Shown here: positions 43,871 to 53,028 of the stretch, piece by piece
Layout of the letters: every line of letters begins with the position of its first letter
Numbering within the stretch: position 1 is the stretch's first letter
DNA from: Hyphomonadaceae bacterium
Lineage (GTDB): Bacteria > Pseudomonadota > Alphaproteobacteria > Caulobacterales > Aquidulcibacteraceae
Assembly (NCBI GenBank): GCA_009773395.1
Contig: WRPI01000002.1
Coordinates: 48,413 to 112,412, forward strand
Length of the DNA stretch: 64,000 nt
Direction of reading: 5' to 3'
Made by a program: the position numbers and the translations under genes
The notes under the pieces: model-generated
What the model saw: only the letters and a program-made list of their open reading frames with translations
The model's database searches: none
Told to the model about the DNA's origin: nothing

Positions 43871-45381
43871 TTCCCCTTCGGCTGCGCTGGTGGTGGTTGG
43901 CAATTTGCGGTTTGCCCTGCTGCTGCCGTGCCGGCTGCACCGCCAATTGCATTGCCAGTAATTCGGCCCAATGTGCCGCCCCGATATTGCCCAATACCGC
44001 GCCCTATCGCTGCGCCAAGGCCGCCGCCAGTTTGCCGTGCATTTTCGCAGGCTGCATTATTATTTGGGTTAGTTTGTCCAGCTTGCGGGTTCGCATTGCT
44101 CGGCGCATCAGCTGGCTCATCACTTTCGTATGCGCTAGGATTGCCACGACCACCACTCATATCGCCCATACCAGGCATGCCGAGCATTAAGGTCGCCATA
44201 GTTTTATTGCGAAAACGCGCCGTCCATTCTTGTATCCAAGGAATATTTACGTCCGCTGGCCTTGCGGGATATACCAAATTGGTTTCGTCGCCATAGCCAA
44301 TGCCGCGCACCATTACCATTTGTGTATTGGCAAAAATCCCGCGTGGAATTTGGCAGCTTGTTTGCGTTGGCGGCAAAATCGCGCGCTCTTGCAAAAAGCG
44401 GGTGATGTTTGAAGGCCGCAAATAATTGACCAAGCCACTGCCCATATCGGGAACTTCGGATGCTGACCACATGATCATTTCGCCGTCATTTTGACCCACT
44501 CCGCGCATACCAAAAGCATTGAAGAAATAGGCTTTTGCACCCGAAACCGAATTCCAATTAAGGGTTATCACATCACTGGTAGCGCCGCTTGAGCGTAAAC
44601 CTAAATCGCCCATGAAATCTTGTGCCGCGCTGATTGCAAAATTAAGGCTTGCCGGGACATTGGCGCCGCTTAAAGTGTGATTGCCAAATAATGACGCATC
44701 AGTGGCAAAATCGCGCTTATCGCGGGCATTGGGCCAATTCGAATCCAGTTCATTGCTTCGATAACGCTCACTTTCACCGCGCGATTGCATGGCGGCCAAA
44801 GTTGAAGCCATTTGTCCGTTGCGTATTTCAAAAATCCTCGGTTGCCCTTGGCGGACAGTTGGGCCACAACCCCAATAAATGCTCATTTTGAAATTTGGCA
44901 TTTCGGCTGGTGCACGTGGCGTTTCGTCCTCATGCCTTGGCGCAGGCGCAGTGGCAGGAGTTGGAATCAAATTCAATGAATTGCCCAATTTTACACCTTT
45001 GGGGAGTGCTTGAACCGCATTGATTTGGCGCGGAAAATCCTTGTGCAATATTGACATATCGGCGTGTTTACCAGCACCGCCATTATATGCCTCACCAAAC
45101 ATATTATTATCACCGCCGCGCCCGAAACCAAATGGCATGGCTGGCATCATACTGGCACCGCCATTAGAAACATCCATCCAATAACTGACGGGAGCTGGCA
45201 CAACGCGCTGGGTAACCGCCTTCTTCTTCGCCGCCTGGCCAATTGCGGGGGACGCTACAAATGCCTGCGCCAAAATCAAGCCAAAGGCGCCAATTGCGGC
45301 AATTCCAAGAGCAGTATTGGTAAAAAGTCTGGCTTTTTGGTTTTTAGTAAAATCGCGCATTTGCTTAGCCTCCGAAATCAA
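43867..45381 (-). CDS. Exported protein with C-terminal glycine-zipper, unknown function
   Basis: A 504-residue protein with an N-terminal signal/anchor (TALGIAAIGAFGLILAQAFVASP, about 25-47). The large central domain (about 165-400) is unrecognised but contains conserved-looking stretches such as SIYWGCGPTVRQGQPR and SLNFAISAAQDFMGDLG. The tail is low complexity and ends in a glycine zipper (GLGAAIGRGIGQYRGGTLGRITGNAIGGAAGTAAAGQ), the motif of small outer-membrane surface antigens that packs two helices into a membrane. An alternative start is Met8 (45360). Confidence 0.7.
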   Translation of the reverse strand: MISEAKQMRDFTKNQKARLFTNTALGIAAIGAFGLILAQAFVASPAIGQAAKKKAVTQRVVPAPVSYWMDVSNGGASMMPAMPFGFGRGGDNNMFGEAYNGGAGKHADMSILHKDFPRQINAVQALPKGVKLGNSLNLIPTPATAPAPRHEDETPRAPAEMPNFKMSIYWGCGPTVRQGQPRIFEIRNGQMASTLAAMQSRGESERYRSNELDSNWPNARDKRDFATDASLFGNHTLSGANVPASLNFAISAAQDFMGDLGLRSSGATSDVITLNWNSVSGAKAYFFNAFGMRGVGQNDGEMIMWSASEVPDMGSGLVNYLRPSNITRFLQERAILPPTQTSCQIPRGIFANTQMVMVRGIGYGDETNLVYPARPADVNIPWIQEWTARFRNKTMATLMLGMPGMGDMSGGRGNPSAYESDEPADAPSNANPQAGQTNPNNNAACENARQTGGGLGAAIGRGIGQYRGGTLGRITGNAIGGAAGTAAAGQTANCQPPPAQPKGN

Positions 45382-45617
45382 ATTTCAATATTCGCAAAAC
45401 TAGCAAACAAATCCACCCTAATAAAGCGAAAAAATTGTGACGGATAATATGTCGCGGCACCCACCCATGCAAAGTGCCGACTCACAAGTCACAGTATTTC
45501 TTGCTTTTGAACTGGCGCGCCATTATCAATTAGCAATCGTCCGAAAAGACTTCACCGTAGAAACGCAAAATGTATCAACAATTAAGATTCGCAGGTAGCT
45601 TCCAAACCAAGTTCCCA
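45382..45617. other. Spacer, no gene recognised
   Basis: 236 bp upstream of the small membrane gene and of the divergent exported-protein gene. It must hold promoters for both. I see no clear repeat, RNA or box. Confidence 0.4.
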
Positions 45618-46028
45618 ATGCCCAAATCGCGCAAGGAACAAGCGCAAGCAATTATTATGATCGCCATTGCCATTATTGCCGCGGGCCTTTTTGATCCGAT
45701 TCGTGAATTCACTACGATGGCTTTTGGTGACAGTGCCGATGCCCAATATATTGAACATTTTGAATATCGTAACCAAGGTCCACATTCTCTTGTTGGGGTT
45801 TATGCGTTCAAAACTGACGATGGCGGGACATATGCTGCAACCAGCAAAGTAAAACATAAATCCGAAGCCGCGATCCCCAAGACCGCAAAAGTTGCCTGGA
45901 AAATCGGAGAACCACAAAAGGCAATTGTTTTGCGCCAAGGGCCAAAAAATTATTGGACGGCTTTTGTTGGTATTTTATTATTGGCCAGTGGAATATGGCT
46001 TTTCAAAACCAAGGCTAAAATTGCTTGA
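45618..46028 (+). CDS. Small two-helix membrane protein (DUF3592-like topology)
   Basis: About 136 residues. N- and C-terminal hydrophobic helices (QAIIMIAIAIIAAGLF and YWTAFVGILLLASGIWLF) flank a soluble beta domain (about 40-105: YIEHFEYRNQGPHSLVGVYAFKTDDGGTYAATSKV). The layout resembles DUF3592-type proteins; I am not certain of the family. The track starts at 45570, but ATG 45618 (MPKSRKEQAQ) removes an untypical leader. Its stop overlaps the rlmJ start (TTGA). Confidence 0.65.
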   Translation: MPKSRKEQAQAIIMIAIAIIAAGLFDPIREFTTMAFGDSADAQYIEHFEYRNQGPHSLVGVYAFKTDDGGTYAATSKVKHKSEAAIPKTAKVAWKIGEPQKAIVLRQGPKNYWTAFVGILLLASGIWLFKTKAKIA

Positions 46029-46876
46029 ATTATCGGCACTCATTTCACGCAGGTAATTTCGCCGATGTGTTAAAACACATTGTATTGGTCGCGGCGCTCG
46101 GAGCCATGCAAAAAAAGGACGCTGGCCTTTTTGTGCTCGACGCTTTTGCTGGTTGCGGGGTCTATGATTTGCACAGCGAGCAAGCGGCGCGAAGCCCAGA
46201 GTTTCTTGAGGGCATCAATAAAATATGGGACGCAAAAGCGGCCTTACCCGCTGCAATAAAAAATTATCTCAATGTCCTTGATGAAGCAACCGAGGGTAAA
46301 GAGCGCTTTTATCCAGGCTCGCCATTTTTTGTGGGTCAGATGTTGCGGGATCAAGACCGCGCAGTTTTTAACGAACTTCACCCACTTGAAAAATTGGAAT
46401 TGGATAAAAATCTAAGTGACTTACAAACCCGAAATGGCAAAAGGCGTGTCAAAACTACCCAAATTGACGGATATCTGGCAATTAAGGCCAATTTACCGCC
46501 GCCCGAGCGTCGCGGCCTGATTATTATTGACCCGCCATTTGAAATTGCTGGCGAGTTTGAGCGTATGGCCCTAGCCTTGCAGCAGGGCCTTAAGCGCTTT
46601 GCCACTGGGGTTTTTATGTTGTGGCATGCAGATAAGGATGAAAATGCAGTCAGGAAATATCGCCAGGCAATCAAAAGTATTGGCAAAGAAGCTTTGATTA
46701 TTGATTTGCGGATTGCGAAGGAGGATGGAACAACCGGCCTAAAAGCCAATGGCCTAACCATAATAAATCCGCCGTTTGGCTTGGAAGCGCAGATAGAAGC
46801 CACCAAATCCGTGATTTGTAAATTGCTCGGTAAAGACGAAAGCGCAAAAATGGTCATAAAACTCTTAAATTCATAA
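46025..46876 (+). CDS. rlmJ: 23S rRNA (adenine2030-N6)-methyltransferase RlmJ
   Basis: A 283-residue SAM methyltransferase of normal length. The signature N-terminus NYRHSFHAGNFADVLKHIVLVAAL, the motif LDAFAGCGVYDLHSEQAARSPE and the catalytic LIIIDPPFEI (DPPF, about 161-170) are typical. It methylates A2030 of 23S rRNA. The start codon is TTG, overlapping the previous stop. Confidence 0.95.
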   Translation: MNYRHSFHAGNFADVLKHIVLVAALGAMQKKDAGLFVLDAFAGCGVYDLHSEQAARSPEFLEGINKIWDAKAALPAAIKNYLNVLDEATEGKERFYPGSPFFVGQMLRDQDRAVFNELHPLEKLELDKNLSDLQTRNGKRRVKTTQIDGYLAIKANLPPPERRGLIIIDPPFEIAGEFERMALALQQGLKRFATGVFMLWHADKDENAVRKYRQAIKSIGKEALIIDLRIAKEDGTTGLKANGLTIINPPFGLEAQIEATKSVICKLLGKDESAKMVIKLLNS

Positions 46877-47137
46877 ATTAGAAGCTTCAAATAAATGTGT
46901 AAAACATGCCACAGTTGCTTTTGTGCGCAGGGTTTGCCATAGTTAATTGTCTGCTTGGGAATATTTGAGTGAATTTAATTGGATTTTGATAAGAAACGAA
47001 AATGAGGATAGAGCAATTATTTGCAATATCTGTGTTTTAGCATGTGGCAGATGAGAAGGGACCTTGCCAAAAGCGGGGTTTGAGTTGCAATCGGTGAAGC
47101 ACTATTGACGCGTTGCGCGATAGTTTTGGGGAAGTAA
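46877..47137. other. Spacer and probable long 5' leader of the cold-shock-domain gene
   Basis: 261 bp without a gene, ending in GGGGAAG before the ATG. A long leader is common for cold-shock genes, where it can fold as an RNA thermosensor; I cannot identify a specific structure or promoter by eye. Confidence 0.4.
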
Positions 47138-47860
47138 ATGAATTTCGACGACGATGATGGTGATTTTAAGCCAGAAGATAAGAAAAAGAAAAGCCGCGAG
47201 CGTGGCGGTAAAGAAGGATTTGATCCAAACGTAGAAGCGCCACCAAGTTTTGGTGACAGACCCCCTCGGCGCGATTTTGGCGGCGGCGGCGGTGGTAATT
47301 TTGGCGACAGACCCCCAAGGCGTGATTTTGGCGGCGGTGGCGGCGGCGGCGGCAACTTTGGCGATAGACCACCAAGGCGCGATTTTGGCGGCGGCGGCGG
47401 CGGCGGCGGCAATTTTGGTGACAGACCCCCAAGGCGCGATTTCGGCGGCGGTGGCGGTGGCGGCAATTATGGCGATAGACCCCCAAGGCGTGATTTTGGC
47501 GGTGGCGGCGGAGGCGGCAATTATGGTGATCGTCCACCGAGGCGTGATTTTGGCGATAGGCCACCAAGGCGCGATTTTGGCGGCGGCAATGAGCAAAATG
47601 CCAATCTTGAAACCATCAATGGCGTTGTGAAATTTTTTAACGGCGAACGCGGTTTTGGCTTTGTTTCACCTGAAGGCGGCGGCGCCGACGTGTTCGTGCA
47701 TATTTCGGCAGTGCAACGGGCGGGCCTAGAAGCGCTTGAGCCAAATCAAAAAATCACTTTCCAAATGTTGCCAGATAAATTCGGTAAAGGTCCAAAAGCG
47801 ATTAATATTGGTTTGATTGCTGAAGATGGCGGAACTGAAGCAGCTGCTGCGGAAGAATAA
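47138..47860 (+). CDS. Cold-shock-domain protein with N-terminal RPPRRDFG/poly-Gly repeats
   Basis: 240 residues. A charged start (NFDDDDGDFKPEDKKKKSRERGG) is followed by seven copies of FGDRPPRRDFG separated by runs of 6-8 Gly (about 45-150), an RGG-like disordered RNA-binding region. The C-terminal cold-shock domain (about 158-228) is INGVVKFFNGERGFGFVSPEGG with RNP1 GFGFV, RNP2 VFVHIS and a KGPKAINI end. Most bacterial cold-shock proteins are about 70 residues with no such arm. It has its own terminator. Likely role: RNA chaperone. Confidence 0.88.
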   Translation: MNFDDDDGDFKPEDKKKKSRERGGKEGFDPNVEAPPSFGDRPPRRDFGGGGGGNFGDRPPRRDFGGGGGGGGNFGDRPPRRDFGGGGGGGGNFGDRPPRRDFGGGGGGGNYGDRPPRRDFGGGGGGGNYGDRPPRRDFGDRPPRRDFGGGNEQNANLETINGVVKFFNGERGFGFVSPEGGGADVFVHISAVQRAGLEALEPNQKITFQMLPDKFGKGPKAINIGLIAEDGGTEAAAAEE

Positions 47861-47882
47861 TCTGTTCCACAGCGCAATAATT

Positions 47883-47910
47883 AAAGGCCTCCCTCGGGGG
47901 GCCTTTTATT
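47883..47910 (+). terminator. Rho-independent terminator of the cold-shock-domain gene
   Basis: AAAGGCCTCCCTCGGGGGGCCTTTTATTTT is a GC-rich stem with a T-rich tail starting 23 bp after the stop codon. It slightly overlaps the 3' end of the convergent gene at 47906. Confidence 0.85.
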
Positions 47911-48637
47911 TTGCCCGTGGTGCTTCAAGCCGATAGCCGCGCCTCGATACCAAGACATTCGGGAGCCTATGATTGCTCTCAAAAGCCCGATAAATCGGCG
48001 TTAATTGTTCAATAATTTGCCGATTGCTTTTAGTTCGTGGCTGCATTGAGTTGATGGCGTTTAGCTCATAAGGAAAAATATGAAGCGGCACCGCATTGTG
48101 ACGGTTTGCGAGTGCGGCATAAACTAAAACATAAAGCTCCTCTAAATCCGTGTCGGTTAATGAAATGCCTCCACCCTGGACGCAGGTCGCGCCAATAAAA
48201 AGCGGATTTTGCCCGCGCCCGCGTGCAGCATCAAAGGCGTTGGGATAATTTGTCCTTAACCGCAAAAAATTGTCCGAAGTAGTTTGCAATCCCGTACGCG
48301 CAATTGCATAAATGCCAATTGGGATATTGGTCCTCGCGTTTTTGCCTGATGGCGAGCAAAGCCGATAAGTGCGAACTAGACGATAAACTGATGCATTATT
48401 CGCCACCCAAACTTCGAGTTTTCGCCCTTGGGTGAATACCCGCAAAAAAGTTTTGCTGCCAAGCACGCGTCTTTGCCCGCGCACCATAAATTCCAAGCGA
48501 GAATAATTGCGCAAAATTGCTTGCCGAGCGACTTGGGAATTTGCCGTGCGTGCAGGCTGGGAAATAGAAGGGCTGGCAATTCCAATAAATATTGCCAAGA
48601 AAATAAGCCAAAAAATATGTTTCACACTGCGGTTCAT
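47906..48637 (-). CDS. YafK-family L,D-transpeptidase-like protein, apparently lacking its catalytic motif
   Basis: A 243-residue secreted protein (signal peptide about 1-27). The YafK-type L,D-transpeptidase fold is traceable: [17 protein letters not shown], then IPIGIYAIA (about 105-113), [15 protein letters not shown] (about 128-141), and [28 protein letters not shown]. Where active relatives have a His and the S-x-G-C catalytic Cys, this protein reads [16 protein letters not shown] (about 147-162), so the nucleophile is missing. It could be a binding or regulatory pseudoenzyme. It overlaps the ispH stop region by four bases (ATGA). Confidence 0.72.
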   Translation of the reverse strand: MNRSVKHIFWLIFLAIFIGIASPSISQPARTANSQVARQAILRNYSRLEFMVRGQRRVLGSKTFLRVFTQGRKLEVWVANNASVYRLVRTYRLCSPSGKNARTNIPIGIYAIARTGLQTTSDNFLRLRTNYPNAFDAARGRGQNPLFIGATCVQGGGISLTDTDLEELYVLVYAALANRHNAVPLHIFPYELNAINSMQPRTKSNRQIIEQLTPIYRAFESNHRLPNVLVSRRGYRLEAPRAK

Positions 48638-49590
48638 GTGTTATTTGCGCCCGTTAAAATCTTTGGCAATTTGAAAACAATATCTTCGCGCTTCACTTCG
48701 ACTTCCTGTAAACTAACATCAAATCGCGCACGACATGCCTGCAATACTTCAAAAACCAGCGATTCAGGTGCGCTCGCGCCCGCAGTTAATGCCAGCACTT
48801 TGACATTGTCAAACCAGGCCCAATCAATTTGCCCCGCATCGTCAATCAGTTGCGAAATTGGCACGCCCTCTCTTTGCCCAACTTCCTTGAGCCGTAATGA
48901 GTTTGAGGAGGTTTGCGAACCAATAACAAGGAGCAAATCAGCAGTGCGGCTTAGCGCTTTTACTGCTTCTTGGCGATTGGTTGTGGCATAGCAAATGTCC
49001 TCTTTATGCGGCTTGGAGATATTGGGGAACCGCCGTTCCAAAATCGTCACAATCCCTTTAGTATCGTCAATCGACAAAGTAGTTTGCGTTACATAGGCCA
49101 AATTATCGGGCGAATTGGGCGTAAGGTTTTCGGCGTCCTCAGGAGTTTGAATAAGTTTAACTTGCCCTTCTGGCAATTGCCCCATTGTGCCAATTACTTC
49201 AGGGTGGCCAGCATGGCCAATAAGCAGTATTTCGCGCCCAGCGGAGTGATGGTGCGCGGCCTCCACATGCACTTTGGAAACCAAAGGGCAGGTGGCGTCC
49301 ACGAAAATCATATTGCGCGATTTGGCGTCTTCGGGCACAGATTTTGGCACGCCGTGCGCCGAAAAAATCACCGGCCTATCAACGGGGCATTCGTCCAATT
49401 CTTCAACAAAAACTGCGCCCATTTTGGACAATTTATCAACTACATATTTATTGTGGACAATTTCATGGCGCACATAAACTGGCGGCCCCCAACGAAGCAG
49501 TGCGCGTTCGACAATTTGAATTGCCCTATCAACCCCCGCACAAAAACCGCGAGGTGCTGCTAATAGGATGGTTAATGCCTTTCTTGCCAA
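48634..49590 (-). CDS. ispH: 4-hydroxy-3-methylbut-2-enyl diphosphate reductase IspH
   Basis: A 318-residue [4Fe-4S] enzyme that makes IPP and DMAPP in the MEP isoprenoid pathway. The three cluster Cys are in [13 protein letters not shown] (Cys17), [13 protein letters not shown] (about 100) and [14 protein letters not shown] (about 200). His residues and the Glu of the active site ([16 protein letters not shown]) are present. Full length. It shares a four-base overlap with the downstream YafK-like gene. Confidence 0.96.
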   Translation of the reverse strand: MARKALTILLAAPRGFCAGVDRAIQIVERALLRWGPPVYVRHEIVHNKYVVDKLSKMGAVFVEELDECPVDRPVIFSAHGVPKSVPEDAKSRNMIFVDATCPLVSKVHVEAAHHHSAGREILLIGHAGHPEVIGTMGQLPEGQVKLIQTPEDAENLTPNSPDNLAYVTQTTLSIDDTKGIVTILERRFPNISKPHKEDICYATTNRQEAVKALSRTADLLLVIGSQTSSNSLRLKEVGQREGVPISQLIDDAGQIDWAWFDNVKVLALTAGASAPESLVFEVLQACRARFDVSLQEVEVKREDIVFKLPKILTGANNT

Positions 49591-49734
49591 GAATTAATCT
49601 CCCAATTGCGCTTCGGTCTTGTGGTAAAGCGGTCTTGCTTATAATGGATGATTTAGTTTACATTGTTTGTATAAAGTCCGCGTCATTATTATGCATAATA
49701 AGATGCGGTTTGTTTTCTGCACTGGTTGATATTA

Positions 49735-50451
49735 ATGCGTAAGTTTGCCCTTTATTCGATTTTGGCGTCAGTTTTGCTGATTTCTTCGTGCTCGTCCTTT
49801 GGAAAAAGGGACAGGGCTGCGCAAGCTCCCGAGGCTGAAGAAGCTCTGCCAGCGCCATCTACCGCACCTGCCGATGGCACGGAACGGATTGATCATCACA
49901 AATTACCACCACCTAAAAAGCGTGGCTTTTTTTCGCGCGCTGCTAGGGCAATGGGCGGTGACAGCAATACCGCAAATGTGGGTCCATGTCCGGCAGTTCG
50001 TGTGCTTTATGACGCTTCAAGGTTTGTCGAAATTGATGGGCCCGAAGTTTTCGCCAATGTCGGCTTCACTGGTGAAATTCAAGATGTGGTTTCGTCATGC
50101 CGCTATATTGGCTCTGACCCGATTGAAATTGGGCTTTATGTCGATATGGCGCTGGGCCGTGGCCCAAAAGCGCAAGGTAATCAACGTGATGTTGGTTATT
50201 GGGTGGTTGTGACGCGTAAAGATCTTGCACCAATTACCAAACAGTCTTTCGTCGGTAGAGTGGTCTTCCCTGAAGGCTCAGACAGAGTGCGCCTTGTTAC
50301 GCCCGAAATCGCAATCAATATTCCGCGCGCCAATGCCGAAATTTCAGGCGCCAACTTCGAGGTTTTGGTAGGTTTTGATTTAACCCCGCAACAACTTGAA
50401 TTTAATCGTGATGGCAAAAGATTCCGCGTTGATGCGGGCTTCACCCAATGA
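49735..50451 (+). CDS. Conserved lipoprotein upstream of argS, unknown function
   Basis: About 238 residues. The lipoprotein signal ends in the lipobox ISSCSS (Cys near residue 20), followed by an acidic/Pro-rich linker and a beta-rich domain (about 85-238: VRVLYDASRFVEIDGPEVFANVGFTGEIQDVVSSCRY and FEVLVGFDLTPQQLEFNRDGKRFRVDAGFT). ATG 49735 is preferred over the TTG at 49726. It lies 14 bp before argS; the envelope role is inferred from the lipobox. The family is not recognised. Confidence 0.72.
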   Translation: MRKFALYSILASVLLISSCSSFGKRDRAAQAPEAEEALPAPSTAPADGTERIDHHKLPPPKKRGFFSRAARAMGGDSNTANVGPCPAVRVLYDASRFVEIDGPEVFANVGFTGEIQDVVSSCRYIGSDPIEIGLYVDMALGRGPKAQGNQRDVGYWVVVTRKDLAPITKQSFVGRVVFPEGSDRVRLVTPEIAINIPRANAEISGANFEVLVGFDLTPQQLEFNRDGKRFRVDAGFTQ

Positions 50452-50465
50452 TTTTGAATTGAGCA

Positions 50466-52262
50466 ATGCAATTACAGCAAGGCCAATTGGCCAAAATTAT
50501 CGGCCTTAGCCTTGGCAATGCTTTTGTTGCCATTGGCTTGCCATATGAATTGGGCCAATCGGGCCGCGCAACAAAACGAGAATTTGGTGATTTTCAATGC
50601 AATGGCGCAATGGCTGGCGGCAAAACCTTGGGTAAAAACCCGCGCGAAATAGCAACCCAAATAGCGGCAATGATTGCGGGGCAGGCGGGAATCGAAAAAA
50701 TAGAAGTCGCTGGCCCTGGGTTTTTGAATATTTTCCTTGAACCAACCCTGCTTAATAATCGCGCCAATGAAATTCTCGATGATGACCGCGCTGGCGCTGA
50801 AATTGTGCCAGTTCCGCGCAAAATAATTGTCGATTACGCTGGTCCAAATGTTGCCAAATCCATGCATGTAGGTCATTTGCGAGCGACAATTATTGGTGAT
50901 AGCTTAAAACGCATATTCCGTTTTCGCGGCGATGAAGTGTTGGGTGATGCGCATTTTGGCGATTGGGGCTTTCAAATGGGGCTTTTGATTGCCAGTTTGG
51001 CGCAAGAACAGCCTGATTTGCCCTATTTTGATGAAAACCATACGGATGCGTATCCAGAAATTTCGCCAGTCACACTCGCGGATTTGGAGCGGATATATCC
51101 GCAAGCCGCCGCAAAAGTAAAAGTCGATGAAAATTACCGCGACAAGGCGCGTAAAGCGACTGCGGAGCTTCAAGCGGGTAGGGCAGGTTATCGCGCACTT
51201 TGGGCACATTTCGTAACTGTTTCGCGAGAGGCATTAAAACGCGAATTTGCAGCTTTGGGCGTAGAGTTTGACCTTTGGCTCGGCGAATCCGATGTTGACC
51301 ACCTTATCGCCGATATGGTTGAAGATTTGGCCAAAAAGGGCATTTTGGTTGATGATCAAGGCGCAAAAGTTGTGTTTGTCCATGATAAAATGGTGCCCGC
51401 CAAAGATGGTGGTGAGCGCCCAAATGTGCCGCCATTATTGGTGATTTCCTCCGAAGGCTCGGCGATGTATGGCACGACAGATTTGGCAACGATTTTGGAT
51501 AGAAAAAACCGTTTCCAAGCCGAATTAGTGCTTTATTGCGTGGATCAACGCCAATCGGAACATTTTGAAACTGTATTTCGCGCGTCAGACAAAGCAGGCT
51601 ATTTGCGGCGCGACCAATTGGAACATATTGGCTTTGGCACCATGAATGGCAAAGATGGCAAGCCATTCAAAACCCGCGAAGGCGGTGTGTTGAAATTGCA
51701 TGACCTTATCACAATGGTGCGCACTAAAGCTGCAGATAAATTGCAAGAAGCGGGTGTCGCCAAGGATTTGCCGGCCGAAGAACGCGCGCAAATCGGCGAT
51801 ATGGTCGGCATTGCCGCGCTTAAATTTGCCGATTTGCAGAATTTTCGTGGCACGTCCTATGTTTTTGATTTGGATAAGTTTTTATCTTTCGAAGGCAAGA
51901 CTGGGCCATATTTGCTTTATGCCTGTGTGCGCATAAAAGCGATTTTGCGCAAAGCTGCGGAGCAGGGCGTGATTGCGGGCGAAATTATGATTGCCGAGGA
52001 AGCCGAGCGAGAATTGCTGCTGACGCTGGACGGCTTTGAATTGGCATTATCGGGCGCATATGAAAAACGCTCACCCCATATTTTGGCGGATCACGCCTAT
52101 AATTTGGCCGGTGCATTTTCAGCATTTTATGCCAATTGCCCAATTTTGGCGGCAAGCGATGGCGCGGTTCGGGCTTCACGTCTTGCACTTGCAAGCGCAA
52201 CTTTGAAACAGCTTGAAATTGCTTTGGATTTGCTTGGGATACAAGCGCCTGAGCGAATGTAA
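50466..52262 (+). CDS. argS: Arginyl-tRNA synthetase
   Basis: A 598-residue class I synthetase. The N-terminal Add1 domain (about 1-110) is followed by the HIGH-type motif in [16 protein letters not shown] (about 136-151), the KMSKS-equivalent [13 protein letters not shown] (about 398-410) and the DALR anticodon-binding domain ([20 protein letters not shown]-like start, [17 protein letters not shown], about 475-490, to the end QAPERM). Complete. A long imperfect hairpin begins at its stop codon. Confidence 0.96.
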   Translation: MQLQQGQLAKIIGLSLGNAFVAIGLPYELGQSGRATKREFGDFQCNGAMAGGKTLGKNPREIATQIAAMIAGQAGIEKIEVAGPGFLNIFLEPTLLNNRANEILDDDRAGAEIVPVPRKIIVDYAGPNVAKSMHVGHLRATIIGDSLKRIFRFRGDEVLGDAHFGDWGFQMGLLIASLAQEQPDLPYFDENHTDAYPEISPVTLADLERIYPQAAAKVKVDENYRDKARKATAELQAGRAGYRALWAHFVTVSREALKREFAALGVEFDLWLGESDVDHLIADMVEDLAKKGILVDDQGAKVVFVHDKMVPAKDGGERPNVPPLLVISSEGSAMYGTTDLATILDRKNRFQAELVLYCVDQRQSEHFETVFRASDKAGYLRRDQLEHIGFGTMNGKDGKPFKTREGGVLKLHDLITMVRTKAADKLQEAGVAKDLPAEERAQIGDMVGIAALKFADLQNFRGTSYVFDLDKFLSFEGKTGPYLLYACVRIKAILRKAAEQGVIAGEIMIAEEAERELLLTLDGFELALSGAYEKRSPHILADHAYNLAGAFSAFYANCPILAASDGAVRASRLALASATLKQLEIALDLLGIQAPERM

Positions 52263-52408
52263 ATTCGCGTGAAAATGGGCGACTAGTGCGTCAGTGTCGC
52301 TTTGCTGTATGTCCAATACAGCCTGCGCTAGCTTCCTGCTATTCCCCTCATTTTGGCGCGAATTGTTGAAGCCTGTGAAAATGGGCGCCTAGTGCGTCAG
52401 CATCGCTT
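52262..52408. repeat. Imperfect long hairpin plus 34-bp direct repeat behind argS
   Basis: AATTCGCGTGAAAATGGG at 52262 pairs with cctcattttggcgcgaatt near 52344-52362, enclosing gctgtat/atacagc (52304-52322), so about 100 bp can fold. The left arm GTGAAAATGGGCGACTAGTGCGTCAGTGTCGCTT (52269-52302) recurs at 52375-52408 with three differences (106-bp period). It looks like a degenerate repeat element with a partial second copy. Confidence 0.6.
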
Positions 52409-52440
52409 GCAAACTTCTCAATTGCGCATGTTCTAACGAG

Positions 52441-52926
52441 ATGTCAGAGCTAAACACGAGTATTGCGGACGAAAAAACTACCATACGCCACGGGCAAAAA
52501 ATGCCATGGTCACAGGTATTCATGCTGGCGTTCTTTTTGCTATTAATTTGTATTGATTTCATTTTTTCCAATCCAACTTCATTTGACGATGCAATCCGTA
52601 TCGCAATTTTCTTAGTCGTAGCAATTGCTTACGCGATTATTATTTTTCAAAGACTTAAGTTGACGAAGGAATTTGGCGCTTCGCGGTTCCTCGTAGAAGA
52701 TAAGGCTTCGAGGCAATTCAAAGAATCGAATGGCTGTGCACTAATGGTAGCTTGGATAGCGTTTTTCTTTTTCGCTAGCTTTTTTCTTGCGCCAAAAATT
52801 GATTTGGATTTACCGGACTATTCTGCGTTTCTGTTTATTTTGGTAATTGTCTATGGCGAATTTGTTGTTTTAGCGAAGGAAAAAAAGCGCTCGAAAGCCT
52901 CTCAGACGAAGATAAAGGGTTTTTGA
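52441..52926 (+). CDS. Small integral membrane protein, unknown function
   Basis: 161 residues with about four hydrophobic helices (VFMLAFFLLLICIDFIF, AIFLVVAIAYAIIIF, MVAWIAFFFFASFFLAP, FLFILVIVYGEFVVL) and hydrophilic termini. No motif is recognised. It lies 180 bp after argS, following the hairpin repeat, with no clear operon partner. Base composition is AT-rich compared with argS. Confidence 0.6.
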   Translation: MSELNTSIADEKTTIRHGQKMPWSQVFMLAFFLLLICIDFIFSNPTSFDDAIRIAIFLVVAIAYAIIIFQRLKLTKEFGASRFLVEDKASRQFKESNGCALMVAWIAFFFFASFFLAPKIDLDLPDYSAFLFILVIVYGEFVVLAKEKKRSKASQTKIKGF

Positions 52927-53028
52927 AAGCTGGAAATAGCATTATTTTCTAATCAATCGCGCCAATAAACCGCATTTGAATTGTCATCATTCCGCGCTAT
53001 GATTCCCCACCATAGCGAGAGGTCTCTT

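Noticed and set aside
47166-47630. Long open frames antisense or out of frame to the Gly-rich cold-shock gene (133-164 aa), and the look of a tandem DNA repeat or CRISPR array
   Set aside because: They mirror the codon repetition of the RPPRRDFG/Gly repeats. There are no spacers of constant length and the repeats stay in frame with a C-terminal cold-shock domain.
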